From JBOGXA01 sp050694175 (GTDB lineage Bacteria; Actinomycetota; CADDZG01; WHSQ01): a stretch of DNA of 64,000 nt. Location of the stretch: contig JBOGXA010000016.1 in assembly GCA_050694175.1 (NCBI GenBank), positions 1 through 64,000 of the forward strand, written 5' to 3'. Under the pieces are notes generated by a model. It was not told the origin of the DNA. It saw only the letters and a program-made list of their open reading frames with translations, and ran no database searches. Below, one piece after another: positions 42,567 to 51,363 of this stretch. Each line of letters begins with the position of its first letter. Position 1 is the first letter of the stretch. The position numbers and the translations under genes are program-made.

Positions 42567-43064
42567 GTGAAGAACCGAAGGGATGATTCTGTGCCTGAAC
42601 GGAAGAGGATTGCTCTCGTCGCCCACGACAACAAGAAAGACGATCTGCTGGAGTGGGCGCGTTTCAACAAAGAGACTCTCGCCCGCCACGAATTGTGCGC
42701 GACCGGGACCACCGGTGCCGTTCTGGGCTCGGAACTTGGGCTCAGGATCGTCAAGCTTCAGAGCGGACCGCTCGGCGGGGATCAGCAAATCGGAGCGATG
42801 ATCTCGCGCGGGGAGCTGGATGTCCTCGTTTTCTTCTGGGATCCCCTGGAATCGCAGCCCCACGATCCCGACGTCAAGGCTCTTCTGCGAATGTCGGTTG
42901 TTTGGAACATCCCGGTCGCGTGCAATCGGAGCACCGCGGACTTCATGATCGCCTCACCATTGATGTCGAGGCGGTACCGGCCCATCCTCCCGGATCACCC
43001 TACATACGCGCGCGAGCGCGTCGAGACCGTGTCGGAGGCGCTGGGTACTTCCACTAGGAGATGA
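42567..43064 (+). CDS. mgsA: Methylglyoxal synthase
   Basis: 165 residues. KRIALVAHDNKKDDLLEWA starts the fold; ATGTTGAVL binds phosphate; LQSGPLGGDQQIGAMIS has the catalytic Asp; VFFWDPLESQPHDPDVKAL gives the second Asp and His; NIPVACNRSTADFM closes the site. It converts dihydroxyacetone phosphate to methylglyoxal, a bypass that relieves phosphate starvation of glycolysis. GTG 42567 or 42591 can start. It converges on the ABC exporter, overlapping it by 11 bases. Confidence 0.93.
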   Translation: MKNRRDDSVPERKRIALVAHDNKKDDLLEWARFNKETLARHELCATGTTGAVLGSELGLRIVKLQSGPLGGDQQIGAMISRGELDVLVFFWDPLESQPHDPDVKALLRMSVVWNIPVACNRSTADFMIASPLMSRRYRPILPDHPTYARERVETVSEALGTSTRR

Positions 43065-43851
43065 GTCTTCTCCGCATCAATCGGATTGCGAGCGCGCTGC
43101 AAACCAGAAACATCGCGACCAGATAGGCAACGTCGAGGAGTTGCCCCACCTCCACATGGCCCGTCGTCAGTGCTCGCAGGAGCGACGCCGAGTGATACAA
43201 CGGCGTGAGCAGGATCAGTGGACGGAGGAGCTCCGGGTACAGAGATACCGGAAAGAAGGTTCCGGAGAACAGGAAGAGCGGGAAGACGACAAGCGTCATC
43301 ACTTTCTCGAGCGATGAGATCTCCTTGGTGATTGCCGTGAGGATCATCGCTCCCGAGGCGAGCGCGCCCCCCGACAGCATCACGGCGGGGAGCGCGAGCA
43401 CGGCCCACGGGGAATGGATCAACCCCAACACAAGCATGACGGCCATGAAACCTGCCGAGTAGATCGTTCCGCGGATGAGCGCCCAGATCACCTCGCCCAC
43501 CGCAATGTCGGAGACGTTGACCGGCGTGGTCATGATCCCGTCGTACGTCTTCATCCAGTTGAGCTTGAAGAACGGGCTGAAGAATCCGTCGAAGATCGCA
43601 CCGTTGAGAGCCGAGGCCGCCAGCATGCCAGGGGCCAGGAAGGATGCGTATGAGATCTCGACCCCGCCGTAGTTGATCGTCTCTATGAAACGGCCGACCC
43701 CAAAGCCCACGGCGCCGAGGTAGAAGACCGGCTCGAAGAAACCGCTGATAAACGCCATCCAGTAGTGCTTATAGGCGAGGGAGTTGCGCTGCACGAGCTT
43801 CAAGGCGCGGCGCAGCGAAGGGAATGGATAGACGGGTGTTATCGCCGCCAT
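43054..43851 (-). CDS. ABC-2 type permease (NodJ-like)
   Basis: 265 residues, six membrane helices (for example FFEPVFYLGAVGFGVG, FMAVMLVLGLI and VMTLVVFPLFLFSGTFFPV). The FLFSGTFFP and LTPLYHSASLLR pair is the signature of the NodJ/ABC-2 family that exports lipooligosaccharides or drugs. ATG overlaps the stop of the other permease by one base. Two permease genes with one ATPase suggest a heterodimeric channel. Confidence 0.9.
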   Translation of the reverse strand: MAAITPVYPFPSLRRALKLVQRNSLAYKHYWMAFISGFFEPVFYLGAVGFGVGRFIETINYGGVEISYASFLAPGMLAASALNGAIFDGFFSPFFKLNWMKTYDGIMTTPVNVSDIAVGEVIWALIRGTIYSAGFMAVMLVLGLIHSPWAVLALPAVMLSGGALASGAMILTAITKEISSLEKVMTLVVFPLFLFSGTFFPVSLYPELLRPLILLTPLYHSASLLRALTTGHVEVGQLLDVAYLVAMFLVCSALAIRLMRRRLIS

Positions 43852-44615
43852 CAGGTAATGAGCCTCTTCGTGAGATTGTGCAGCGCCAGCCATGTTCCAA
43901 GGGCCAGGAAAACCAAGAGATACACGAGGTGACCTGCGGCCGACGCCGCCGAGAATTCGAGAACCGTCAATTGACGAACGAGCTCTATTCCGTGATAGAG
44001 GGGGGTGAACTGGGCCACCGTCCGCGCCCAATCGGGCAACGAGTCCACGGGGAAGAAGGTCCCCGATAGGAGGAACAGAGGGGTCACGACGAATCGGAAG
44101 ACCCACGTGTAGGCCTCGTCCCGTTCCAGAGTTGCGGTCAGAGCGCTCGTGACCGCGGCACATCCGAGCCCGGTGAGTATCGCAACGGGAACGGCGAGTA
44201 CGGCCACGGGTGAATCGAAGATCCGGAAGAGCGAGATGGCGGCGAAGAACGGAATCGTCTGCTGCGCGAGCGAGAGCCCGATCCACGACAGCTCGCCGAC
44301 GAGAATGTCGGTGACGGTCAGGGGCGTGGCGAGCATCGCCTCGTAGTTCCTCTGCCACATGATCTTGTTCAGCAGCGGATACGTCGCCGAGAATATGCCG
44401 CTCTGCATCGCGTTTGCGGCGAGCATTCCGGTCGAGAAGAACGCCAGATAGCCGACTCCCTTGAATGCGGCCGCATCGCTCTCAACCAGAGATCCCAATC
44501 CCAAGCCCATTGCGGTAAGGAACAGAACTGGAGATACGACACTGAGAAGAATCGAGCCCCGCCAGGCGCGCCAAAAAACCAGTGAGTTCCGGTGGACGAC
44601 CTTCGCGGCGTTCAC
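43851..44615 (-). CDS. ABC-2 type permease (NodJ-like), second subunit
   Basis: 254 residues with six membrane helices. LLSVVSPVLFLTAMGLGLG, GYLAFFSTGMLAANAMQSG, VVTPLFLLSGTFFPVDSLP and FTPLYHGIELVRQL parallel the neighbouring permease position by position, so the two arose by duplication. The start is GTG 44615, which overlaps the ATPase stop (GTGA). Codons upstream in the same frame are antisense to the ATPase region and unlike the family. Confidence 0.9.
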   Translation of the reverse strand: MNAAKVVHRNSLVFWRAWRGSILLSVVSPVLFLTAMGLGLGSLVESDAAAFKGVGYLAFFSTGMLAANAMQSGIFSATYPLLNKIMWQRNYEAMLATPLTVTDILVGELSWIGLSLAQQTIPFFAAISLFRIFDSPVAVLAVPVAILTGLGCAAVTSALTATLERDEAYTWVFRFVVTPLFLLSGTFFPVDSLPDWARTVAQFTPLYHGIELVRQLTVLEFSAASAAGHLVYLLVFLALGTWLALHNLTKRLIT

Positions 44616-45535
44616 TCGATCAGAGATCGACCTGTGAGAATGAGAAAGACATCTTCGAGTGTCGACCTGCGGACAAGCGCTGTTTGGGTCTCGACACCTC
44701 GCGCATGGACTGCGGCGAGTGTGTCGTCTCCCGTCTGCGTGTAAAGGAGAACGCGATCCGGAAGCCACTCCGTCCGCTGGACGAGCCCGTCGAGCTGGTC
44801 AGTCAGAAGGTCGCGGTTCGCGTCCGAGAGTCGAAGCTCCAGAACCTCGCGCGTGCAGTATCTCTCGATAAGCTCGCGGGGCGACCCCTCTGCCACGATC
44901 TTCGCTTTATCCATGACGACGAGCCGATCGCACAACTGCTCGGCTTCGTCCATGTAGTGGGTTGTGATGATGAGGGTCGCGCCGCGCTGCTTGAGGCGAT
45001 ACAAGCGGTCCCACACGAGATGGCGCGCCTGGGGGTCCAGGCCGGTCGTGGGCTCGTCCAGGATGATCAGGTCCGGCTGATTCACGAGGCCGCGAGCGAT
45101 CGTCAATCGCCGTTTCATCCCACCCGACAGTGGGTCGACCTTGCTGCTCGCCTTCTCCGCGAGCTGCACGAATTCAAGGAGCTCGTCGATACGTCGCTTG
45201 GCCTCACCGTGAGCGACGTCGAAGTAGCGCGCGTACATCTCGAGGTTCTCACGCACGGTGAGTTCGATATCGAGATTGTCGATCTGCGGCACTACTCCGA
45301 TGCGGCGCTTTATCTCAGAGGCCTGAGCGATCGGATCCATGCCGATGACGGATAGAGTCCCATTGGTCGGGGGAGAAGTGCAGCCGATCATCCGCATTGT
45401 CGATGTCTTCCCGGCGCCGTTGGGACCGAGGAATCCGAACGCCTCGGTGCGTCGCACCTCGAAATCGATCGCGTCGACGGCAACGAGGTCACCGAACCGC
45501 TTGGTGAGAGAGCGCGCAACAACCAGAGCGTCCAT
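44612..45535 (-). CDS. ABC transporter ATP-binding protein (NodI/DrrA-like)
   Basis: 307 residues. FGFLGPNGAGKTSTMRM is Walker A, VVPQIDNLDIELTVREN the Q-loop, DPLSGGMKRRLTIARGLV the ABC signature, LIILDEPTTGLDPQARH Walker B plus D-loop, and IITTHYMDEAEQL the H-loop. Q-loop LDIELTVRENL and the CDR-type C-terminal domain resemble NodI. It energises export through the two coupled permeases; cargo may be a lipid, a glycan or an antibiotic. Gene order is ATPase-permease-permease with translational overlaps. Confidence 0.93.
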   Translation of the reverse strand: MDALVVARSLTKRFGDLVAVDAIDFEVRRTEAFGFLGPNGAGKTSTMRMIGCTSPPTNGTLSVIGMDPIAQASEIKRRIGVVPQIDNLDIELTVRENLEMYARYFDVAHGEAKRRIDELLEFVQLAEKASSKVDPLSGGMKRRLTIARGLVNQPDLIILDEPTTGLDPQARHLVWDRLYRLKQRGATLIITTHYMDEAEQLCDRLVVMDKAKIVAEGSPRELIERYCTREVLELRLSDANRDLLTDQLDGLVQRTEWLPDRVLLYTQTGDDTLAAVHARGVETQTALVRRSTLEDVFLILTGRSLIE

Positions 45536-45699
45536 TGCAGAGAGCCTAATCAGAGGTTCCCGTCGGTTTTTCCGGCCGGTTCGGCCCCCAGAGAGCGGCC
45601 CTCGAGGAGACCGAGATTCTCGAGCGACATGGGAATGCCGGCGGGCTGCGAGAGGTTTGGAACCTGGGAAGCGGAAACCCTAACCGGAAGGGATTGTTG

Positions 45700-46293
45700 A
45701 TGACCATTCAGGGTGGTCGGCGACGCAACGAGCCGGATGCTCGACCCCAGGAACCTCGACTGGCAGAGCCCGTCACATCGGACGATCGCATCATTGGCGC
45801 GGCCGAGGCGAGCGTCACCCTCCTCGAGTACGGAGAGTTCGAATGTCCTCACTGCGGACGGGCGTTCTTCCAGCTGAAGGCGTTGCGCGACCGCCTTTCC
45901 GAACTAGACGCTCGCTTCGTATTCCGGCATTATGCCCGTGACGAGGTTCACCCGTTCTCGGTTCGGGCGGCGCTGGCCGCAGAAGCGGCCGGTGCCCAGG
46001 GCCGCTTCTGGGAGATGCACGACCACCTCTTCGAAAACCAGCATTCGCTCGAGTACGCGGATCTCGAACGGCACGCCACTGCGGTGGGCCTGGATGTTGC
46101 TCGCTTCCTACGAGACATCGGGGATTCACGCCACCTCGACCTCGTTGACGCCCACGCGGAAGGTGCGATCGAGAGCGGGGTTTCGAGCACTCCGACGTTC
46201 TTCCTCAACGGGGCCGGCTATGCGGGCGGTTACGACCTCGACTCGCTGGTGGACGCCATCAGGCGGGAGACCGAGATCCTGAGAATCGACTGA
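45700..46293 (+). CDS. DsbA-family thioredoxin-fold protein
   Basis: 197 residues. VTLLEYGEFECPHCGRAFFQ carries the CPHC redox motif, FVFRHYARDEVHPFSVRAAL the conserved FRH block, and GVSSTPTFFLNGAGYAGGY the cis-Pro loop. There is no signal peptide, so it is probably cytoplasmic, as in the Thioredoxin_4 group sometimes fused to NhaA antiporters. It likely acts as a thiol oxidoreductase or isomerase. GGAAGGGA precedes ATG 45700. Unlike the TlpA gene, its redox Cys codons are intact. Confidence 0.88.
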   Translation: MTIQGGRRRNEPDARPQEPRLAEPVTSDDRIIGAAEASVTLLEYGEFECPHCGRAFFQLKALRDRLSELDARFVFRHYARDEVHPFSVRAALAAEAAGAQGRFWEMHDHLFENQHSLEYADLERHATAVGLDVARFLRDIGDSRHLDLVDAHAEGAIESGVSSTPTFFLNGAGYAGGYDLDSLVDAIRRETEILRID

Positions 46294-46434
46294 GCGGCAG
46301 CGGGGAAGGGCCGTTACCCAATCGGGGAGATGCCTAGTTCTCTCGCGCCATGGCGAAAACCGCTCCCAGGCTTCTGGTCGAAACCACGCCGACGCGCTAT
46401 AAGTGAGGGGGCACCCGGCGTTGGGAGGTAAGCC

Positions 46435-46653
46435 TTGAACAGTCAACCAGACGACATCGAGTACGAAAAGGATGTGCCCGTCGACGCCCCCGACGAGGAC
46501 GACCTCGATTTGATCGATGAGGAGCCGCGCGCTCTCGAGCCGGACACCTCACCCGAAGCGACGGCCGAGGCCGGCATGTCCCACGGCGACGTCGACCTCA
46601 ATCCGGATGAGGACGTCGAGTTCGAAGAGGACGAAAGCGAGGTCGCGACATGA
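46435..46653 (+). CDS. Small highly acidic hypothetical protein
   Basis: 72 residues, about 40 percent Asp and Glu (DAPDEDDLDLIDEEPRAL, DLNPDEDVEFEEDESEV), with no Cys or hydrophobic segment, so probably disordered. GGGAGGT stands before the TTG start at 46435. The stop overlaps the amidase ATG by four bases, so the pair is co-translated. It might be an inhibitor or chaperone-like partner of the amidase; this is speculative. Confidence 0.6.
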   Translation: MNSQPDDIEYEKDVPVDAPDEDDLDLIDEEPRALEPDTSPEATAEAGMSHGDVDLNPDEDVEFEEDESEVAT

Positions 46654-47384
46654 CCCTGCCACTGACATGGATGGCGGCCGCGTTTAGAAAGAATGGACTG
46701 AACGTCAAGGAAGTTTCTGGATGGAGGACGCGTGGACGCCCTTACAACTTTGCTCCTCGCGGCGTCATCTTTCACCACACCGCTTCCAACCCCGCGGGTG
46801 GGAGCGCGCCCGCTCTCAACACCGTCACGCACGGTCGCTCGGATCTGCCCGGCCCCCTGTGCAACGCGCTCGTCGGGCGGGATGGCACGGTCTATGTCAT
46901 AGCGGCCGGGTACGCCAACCACGCCGGAACGGGCGGTCCCTTTAATGGCGTCCCCCAGGATTCCGGGAACGCATACTTGGCCGGGGTCGAGGTTGAGAAC
47001 AATGGCCTCGGGGAGGCGTGGCCGAAGCGGCAGCTCGATGCATGCGACGTCGTCTTTGCGACGCTTCTCATCGGGATGCGACGCAAGGCGGTGTGGGTGT
47101 GCGGGCACAAGGAGTGGGCCCCCGGCCGCAAACCCGATCCGAACGGAATCGACATGAACCGCTATCGGGGGCGAGTCCGGGCTGAGATCAGAAGGATCGC
47201 AAGTGGTGGCAAGCCCAAGCCGAAGCCGAAGCCGAAGCCGCACGACGGTCGCACCTATGAAGTGGAGGCGGGAGACACGCTCTGGTCGATCGCACAGGAG
47301 TTCCGGATGTCGGTTGCGGAACTCAAAGACAGAAACAATCTCACCAGCGACACCATCCGCGTGGGCGACAAGCTCAAGGTCTGA
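46650..47384 (+). CDS. N-acetylmuramoyl-L-alanine amidase with LysM domain
   Basis: 244 residues. The Amidase_2 domain at 30-185 has VIFHHTASN (zinc His), the NALVGRDGTVYVIAAGYANH block, YLAGVEVENNG, and VCGHKEWAPGRKPDPNGID with the late His and Lys/Asp. A KPKPKPKPKP linker joins it to a LysM domain (TYEVEAGDTLWSIAQEF onward to VGDKLKV) that binds peptidoglycan. There is no signal peptide, so it is endolysin-like: either of phage origin or exported by another route. The architecture is common among actinophage lysins. Confidence 0.88.
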   Translation: MTLPLTWMAAAFRKNGLNVKEVSGWRTRGRPYNFAPRGVIFHHTASNPAGGSAPALNTVTHGRSDLPGPLCNALVGRDGTVYVIAAGYANHAGTGGPFNGVPQDSGNAYLAGVEVENNGLGEAWPKRQLDACDVVFATLLIGMRRKAVWVCGHKEWAPGRKPDPNGIDMNRYRGRVRAEIRRIASGGKPKPKPKPKPHDGRTYEVEAGDTLWSIAQEFRMSVAELKDRNNLTSDTIRVGDKLKV

Positions 47385-48387
47385 AGAGGAGAGGCCGGTA
47401 ACCGGCGGAGACTGGAGTGAGCCGCACACGCTCGCCTTCGTACTTCCAGGTCCCTGCGACCGCACCGTCGACAAGAAACGTCCGTACCGAATGTGGCGTT
47501 TTCGTGTCGAAGACCAGACCACGGAGGTCCTCGGGGAGGATCTGCGTGCGTCGCGCGTGCACGAGCAGCGTTGCATCTCATGTCGGCAGAAAGCGGACGG
47601 GAGCCGGAGTGTCATCGTCCGGCAAAGGAGCGCGGGGCACATCGAGTAGCTCTCCGCCCTCTTCGTCGCGGCAACGGCGAAAGCGCAGCCTCTCGACGAC
47701 GGGCCGAAGCGCGGCTACGGACATGCCCGACCAGCTTGCGATGTCGTTCAGCGACGCCGGCCCGAAGCCGCGGAGATATCGGCGGACGACGTGCTCCAGG
47801 CCCTCGGCCTCCGACACGTTCGCCGGCTGCAGCCACTTCTCTGCGAGGCCGTACAGATCGGCGCGCCGCCGCTCCCACGTGCCGGACGGTGGGATCCTGA
47901 CCATGTCGAGCCACAGCCCGGCCCCCGACCAGGCGGTGCGCGGAAACCCCTCGGCCTCGAGGATCTTGATCAGCTCGGGCCCCCGGCGAGGTCCGTCGGA
48001 GAGGAGCTTGCGCAGCAGGGCAGCCACCTCTTCCATATCGAGCCCCTCGACCTGATGCCGCAGGACGCGCAGCCACGATGCCCTGCGCCCGGTGCGGATC
48101 CCCTCGGAGAAGAGCCGGTAGTCGCCGGCGGAGACGATGTGGATCGTGGCGCGTATCAGGGTTGCCCGTACCGCCCGGCGCTCCTCCAGCGCCTTCGTCA
48201 ACGAGCTGCGACGGAAATCGTGGAGGCGCGACCAGAGGCCTACGTACCCGGAGGGTGCGTACTGGGACTGAAGTCCGGCCACGGCCTCGAGCGCGCGGAT
48301 GAGAGGAAGCCGCGACCGCTCGAGGAGTAGCTGGCGGGCCAGCAGCGCCCGGTTGAGCTCGCGAGTGGAGAGGATGCGCTCGGCCAT
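47374..48387 (-). pseudogene. HTH_42 winged-helix DNA-binding/AlkZ-like protein with internal TGA
   Basis: LLERSRLPLIRALEAVAGLQ, RATLIRATIHIVSAGDYRLF and VRRYLRGFGPASLNDIASWS are the ordered blocks of the HTH_42 family, which includes the interstrand-crosslink glycosylase AlkZ; its QxQ motif appears as GLQSQ. At 47578-47580 a TGA interrupts FLPT-stop-DATLLVHARR, where relatives have FLPxWD. The same frame then runs intact to FLVDGAVAGTWKYEGE and ends at 47374. A TGG-to-TGA change therefore removes the last 68 residues. It could be a strain mutation or a base-call error. Confidence 0.8.
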
Positions 48388-48509
48388 CGCCAAGAGAGTT
48401 TCCCGCAGTTCACTCCGGAGCGGGCATCAGTCGTTCGGGCTCGTCGCAATCCCGCCGTAGTCTGACGACGGGTCGACGTAGCGACAGGCAGCGACAGAAG
48501 GAGCAGCGA

Positions 48510-48797
48510 ATGAGAGAGCGAAGTTCGAAGCGCGGACGCGTGTTCAAGTTGGTGTGGTGGGGGCTTGCCGCGGCCGCGATCGCTCAGGAGCTCCGCAAGC
48601 CCGCCGAGGATCGCGAGTGGCACGGGACCGTGGCCGGCTTCGTGCCCTACGACTATCGGTTCCCGACTATGGAGCGGGCGAGGGATCGCCTCTGGAATCC
48701 AGACGGCCCCCTGCTCGGCCCCCAGGTGTTCGGCGTCGGCTGGAGTGTCAACTTCGGCCGGGTCGTGGAACTCGTGAGGGAGGCACGCGCCGCGTGA
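48510..48797 (+). CDS. DUF5808-domain protein
   Basis: 95 residues. A short helix (FKLVWWGLAAAAIAQEL) is followed by GFVPYDYRFP and the C-terminal LWNPDGPLLGPQVFGVGWSV with NFGRVV, matching the DUF5808 pattern of a W-PDGP-F-P-FG-GW-NF strand. The function is unknown. It is divergent from the HTH_42 gene across a 120-base gap. Confidence 0.75.
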   Translation: MRERSSKRGRVFKLVWWGLAAAAIAQELRKPAEDREWHGTVAGFVPYDYRFPTMERARDRLWNPDGPLLGPQVFGVGWSVNFGRVVELVREARAA

Positions 48798-48860
48798 CCG
48801 AGCATTTGCGTTCGCTGTACGGGATCTGAGGTAACTCGACCCGAAGAATCCTCCGCGGAC

Positions 48861-48887
48861 TGTCGAACCGGGGTGCTTTCGTTCGTC
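48861..48887 (+). promoter_or_regulatory. Candidate ECF42-type promoter of the second DGPF/sigma operon
   Basis: TGTCGA (48861-48866), 17 bases, then CGTC (48884-48887), placed 54 bases before the DGPF ATG. This matches the remembered ECF42 consensus (TGTCGA and CG[AT]C) better than the first copy at 1336 and has identical spacing and distance. Both operons probably belong to one regulon or cross-regulate. Confidence 0.6.
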
Positions 48888-48941
48888 CTAAGTCCGATGA
48901 TGGAAGCTCCCTAGCGTGGGGAGCCGAGTGGAGGAGGAGCC

Positions 48942-49340
48942 ATGCGTTACCTGTTGCTCATCTACGGGCCTCAATGGGACCCCAGCGGGCTGACGCCCGA
49001 GCAGATTCAGGCGTCGATGGACGAGTGGACCGACTACACCGCGGACCTGGTGAAGCGTGGAGTGATGGAAAGCGGGGAGGCCCTCGAGCCGACGCACACC
49101 GCGACCACCGTCCGCCTTCGGAACGGCGAAACGCTGACGACCGACGGTCCGTTCGCGGAGACGAACGAGGTCCTCGGCGGTTTCTACCTGCTCAACTGCA
49201 AGGACCTCGACGAGGTGATCGAGCTCGCGGCAGCGTGCCCGGGGGCCAGGAATGGATCGATCGAGCTCAGGCCCATCACCGACTTAGGCGAGGACTACCA
49301 GAAGGCGGTCCAGGAGCGTGCCGGCATCGCGAGTTCCTGA
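48942..49340 (+). CDS. YCII-related DGPF-domain protein (second copy)
   Basis: 132 residues. MRYLLLIYGPQWDPS begins the fold, TTDGPFAETNEVLGGFYLL is the DGPF block and the C-terminal NGSIELRPI closes the barrel. Compared with the 1413-1778 copy it has the same arrangement but a longer C-terminus. GGAGGAGG precedes the ATG. The sigma gene starts 23 bases before this gene ends, so translation is coupled. Proposed to be both partner and target of the ECF42 factor. Confidence 0.93.
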   Translation: MRYLLLIYGPQWDPSGLTPEQIQASMDEWTDYTADLVKRGVMESGEALEPTHTATTVRLRNGETLTTDGPFAETNEVLGGFYLLNCKDLDEVIELAAACPGARNGSIELRPITDLGEDYQKAVQERAGIASS

Positions 49341-50592
49341 CCCTCCGGCGGCAGTCGGCTTCGAGATCACGGCCGCCCGCCTCTACCACGACGTGTGGGG
49401 GCGAGCGGTCGCCGCTCTTATGCGTGTGCTCGGAGACCTCGATCTCGTCGAGGACGTCCTTCAGGAAGCCTGGCTCGTCGCGCTCGAGCGGTGGCGGCGG
49501 GATGGGATCCCCGAGGATCCGACTGGATGGCTCCTGACCACCGCCCGCAACAAGGCGATCGATCGGATGCGACGGGCAGTGAACCTGAGGTCAAAGGAAC
49601 CCCTTCTGGTGACACCTGACTACACAGATCCTTTTGAGGAAGCGTTCGGTTCCTCGATCGAGGACGACAGGCTGCGACTGATGTTCACTTGTTGTCATCC
49701 GGCGCTTTCCGTGGAGGCGCGCGTCGCGCTCACGCTCAGGACTCTCGGTGGACTCACCACTGCCGAGATCGCACATGCGTTCCTTGCTACCGAATCGACA
49801 ATGGGACAGCGGCTCTCGAGGGCCAAGCGCAAGATCAAAGTGGCCGGTATCCCGTACGAGGTTCCTCCCGACCACGCGCTGCCCGAGCGGCTCGGATCGG
49901 TACTCGCCGTCATCTATCTCGTGTTCACAGAGGGATACGCGGCATCCTCGGGAGATCGAATCGTTCGGCGCGAGCTCTGCGACGAGGCCATCAGGCTGGG
50001 TTGTCTTCTCGTCAAGCTGATGCCCGACGAATCCGAAGCGAGCGGGCTCCTCGCGCTCATGCTGCTCCAACACTCGCGGCGCGAAGCGCGCGTCAACCGC
50101 GCGGGCGAGATCGTGCTCCTCGAGGACCAGGACCGCACGAAATGGGATACGCAGATGATTGAGGAAGGCGCAGCTCTGGTGCGGCGCGGCCTGCTCCGTG
50201 GTACGCCGGGGCCATATTTGCTGCAGGCTGCGATCGCGGCGATCCATGCGGAAGCGCACCTGTTCGAAGAGACGGACTGGGCGGAAGTGGTCGCCCTCTA
50301 CGACCTCTTACTCGCGCGTACCCCTTCACCGGTGATCGAGCTCAACCGCGCGGTCGCCGTGGCGATGCGCGACGGGCCCGGGGTGGGCCTGGAGTTGATC
50401 GATCAGTTGCTGGTCGACGGACGGCTCGAGCGCTTCCATCTCCTTCATTCGGCGCGGGCCGAGTTGCTGAGAAGGATGGGCCGGGCCGACGAAGCCGAGG
50501 CCGCGTACGCCCGGGCGCTCGTTCTTGAGCAGAGTGGTCCGGAACGACGTTTCTTGAAGCACCGACTTGCGGAGCTGCGGGCGACTCGTTGA
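49318..50592 (+). CDS. RNA polymerase ECF sigma factor, ECF42-like with C-terminal extension (second copy)
   Basis: 424 residues. Sigma2 is LDLVEDVLQEAWLVALERWR with TGWLLTTARNKAIDRMRR. Sigma4 is TCCHPALSVEARVALTLRTL with ATESTMGQRLSRAKRKIKVA. A 230-residue DUF6596/TPR-like tail follows, with VLAVIYLVFTEGYAAS and the SxVIELNRAVAVAM block. The tail motif LVFTEGY differs from LVYNAGL of the first copy, so the paralogues may answer different signals. GTG start inside the DGPF gene. No anti-sigma factor is nearby. Confidence 0.93.
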   Translation: MPASRVPDPPAAVGFEITAARLYHDVWGRAVAALMRVLGDLDLVEDVLQEAWLVALERWRRDGIPEDPTGWLLTTARNKAIDRMRRAVNLRSKEPLLVTPDYTDPFEEAFGSSIEDDRLRLMFTCCHPALSVEARVALTLRTLGGLTTAEIAHAFLATESTMGQRLSRAKRKIKVAGIPYEVPPDHALPERLGSVLAVIYLVFTEGYAASSGDRIVRRELCDEAIRLGCLLVKLMPDESEASGLLALMLLQHSRREARVNRAGEIVLLEDQDRTKWDTQMIEEGAALVRRGLLRGTPGPYLLQAAIAAIHAEAHLFEETDWAEVVALYDLLLARTPSPVIELNRAVAVAMRDGPGVGLELIDQLLVDGRLERFHLLHSARAELLRRMGRADEAEAAYARALVLEQSGPERRFLKHRLAELRATR

Positions 50593-51284
50593 CTCCGCAT
50601 TCGCGCCCAGGTAGGGACGCCCTTGGACACCCAGGTCGAAAACGATGTTTTCATTGGCGCGGCGTGGAGTTCGCGGAGTTCTTGCTGTCCCGTTTGCCGC
50701 CGCCTCCGGCCCGGGTGCTCGAGGTCGGGTGCGGCTCCGGCGATCTCGCGCGGGCGGTGGCGGAGAGCGGTTACGCGGTCGTTGCCATCGATCCCGAGGC
50801 TCCGGGGGGCGCGATGTTCCGGCGCGTCTCTCTCGAAGGCTTCTCCGATCCCGAGCCATTTCATGCCGTGGTGGCCGGCAGGTCCCTTCACCACATCGAG
50901 GATCTCGAGCGCGCCGTCGACACGATCCATGATCTTCTGCGGGGTACCGGATCCGTGATCCTCGACGAGTTTGCGTGGGACCGCATGGACGCAGCGACGG
51001 CTGCCTGGTATCTGGGCCACGTGAAAGAGCCGGGACCGAAGGATGCATCGCTGCTTCCGGGGAGCTTCCCGGACGCGTGGATCAAAGAGCACGACGACCT
51101 GCACGAGTCACAGGCAATGATCTCAGCCCTCTCCCGGCGCTTTCACGAGGAGTTCTTCGAATGGGTTCCGTACATCGCTCGCCATTACCTTGAGCGCCAG
51201 GACATCGAGGGCGAGGAGAAGGGATTGATCGATTCGGGAGCGATCCAGGCCATCGGATTCCGCTATGTCGGACGCCGGGACTAG
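50589..51284 (+). CDS. Class I SAM-dependent methyltransferase
   Basis: 231 residues. VLEVGCGSGDLARAVAESG is motif I, VVAIDPEAPGG motif II, FHAVVAGRSLHHIEDLERA motif post-II, and SVILDEFAWDRMD the beta5 region. The tail contains FFEWVPYIARHYLER. The TTG start overlaps the sigma-factor stop; the first 20 residues are poorly conserved and the true start may lie further in. It may be co-transcribed with the ECF42 operon. Substrate unknown. Confidence 0.82.
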   Translation: MTPHSRPGRDALGHPGRKRCFHWRGVEFAEFLLSRLPPPPARVLEVGCGSGDLARAVAESGYAVVAIDPEAPGGAMFRRVSLEGFSDPEPFHAVVAGRSLHHIEDLERAVDTIHDLLRGTGSVILDEFAWDRMDAATAAWYLGHVKEPGPKDASLLPGSFPDAWIKEHDDLHESQAMISALSRRFHEEFFEWVPYIARHYLERQDIEGEEKGLIDSGAIQAIGFRYVGRRD

Positions 51285-51363
51285 CCGTCAGGATGCGGGA
51301 CAGAGCGTCCATCCAATCGTGGAACGGCGATCCCCGCGCCGCCCTGTGGAATGATTTCGGAGT

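Noticed and set aside
44582..45355. 257-codon plus-strand frame
   Set aside because: Antisense of the ABC ATPase, whose Walker and signature motifs are clear.
46443..47642. 399-codon minus-strand frame
   Set aside because: Antisense of the acidic protein and amidase genes; both sense proteins are recognisable.
39571..48387. General reassignment of TGA as a sense codon
   Set aside because: Most genes in the window, for example acoB, acoC, tfoX-adjacent methyltransferases and mgsA neighbours, end normally, many with TGA overlapping the next start; only two genes carry internal TGA.
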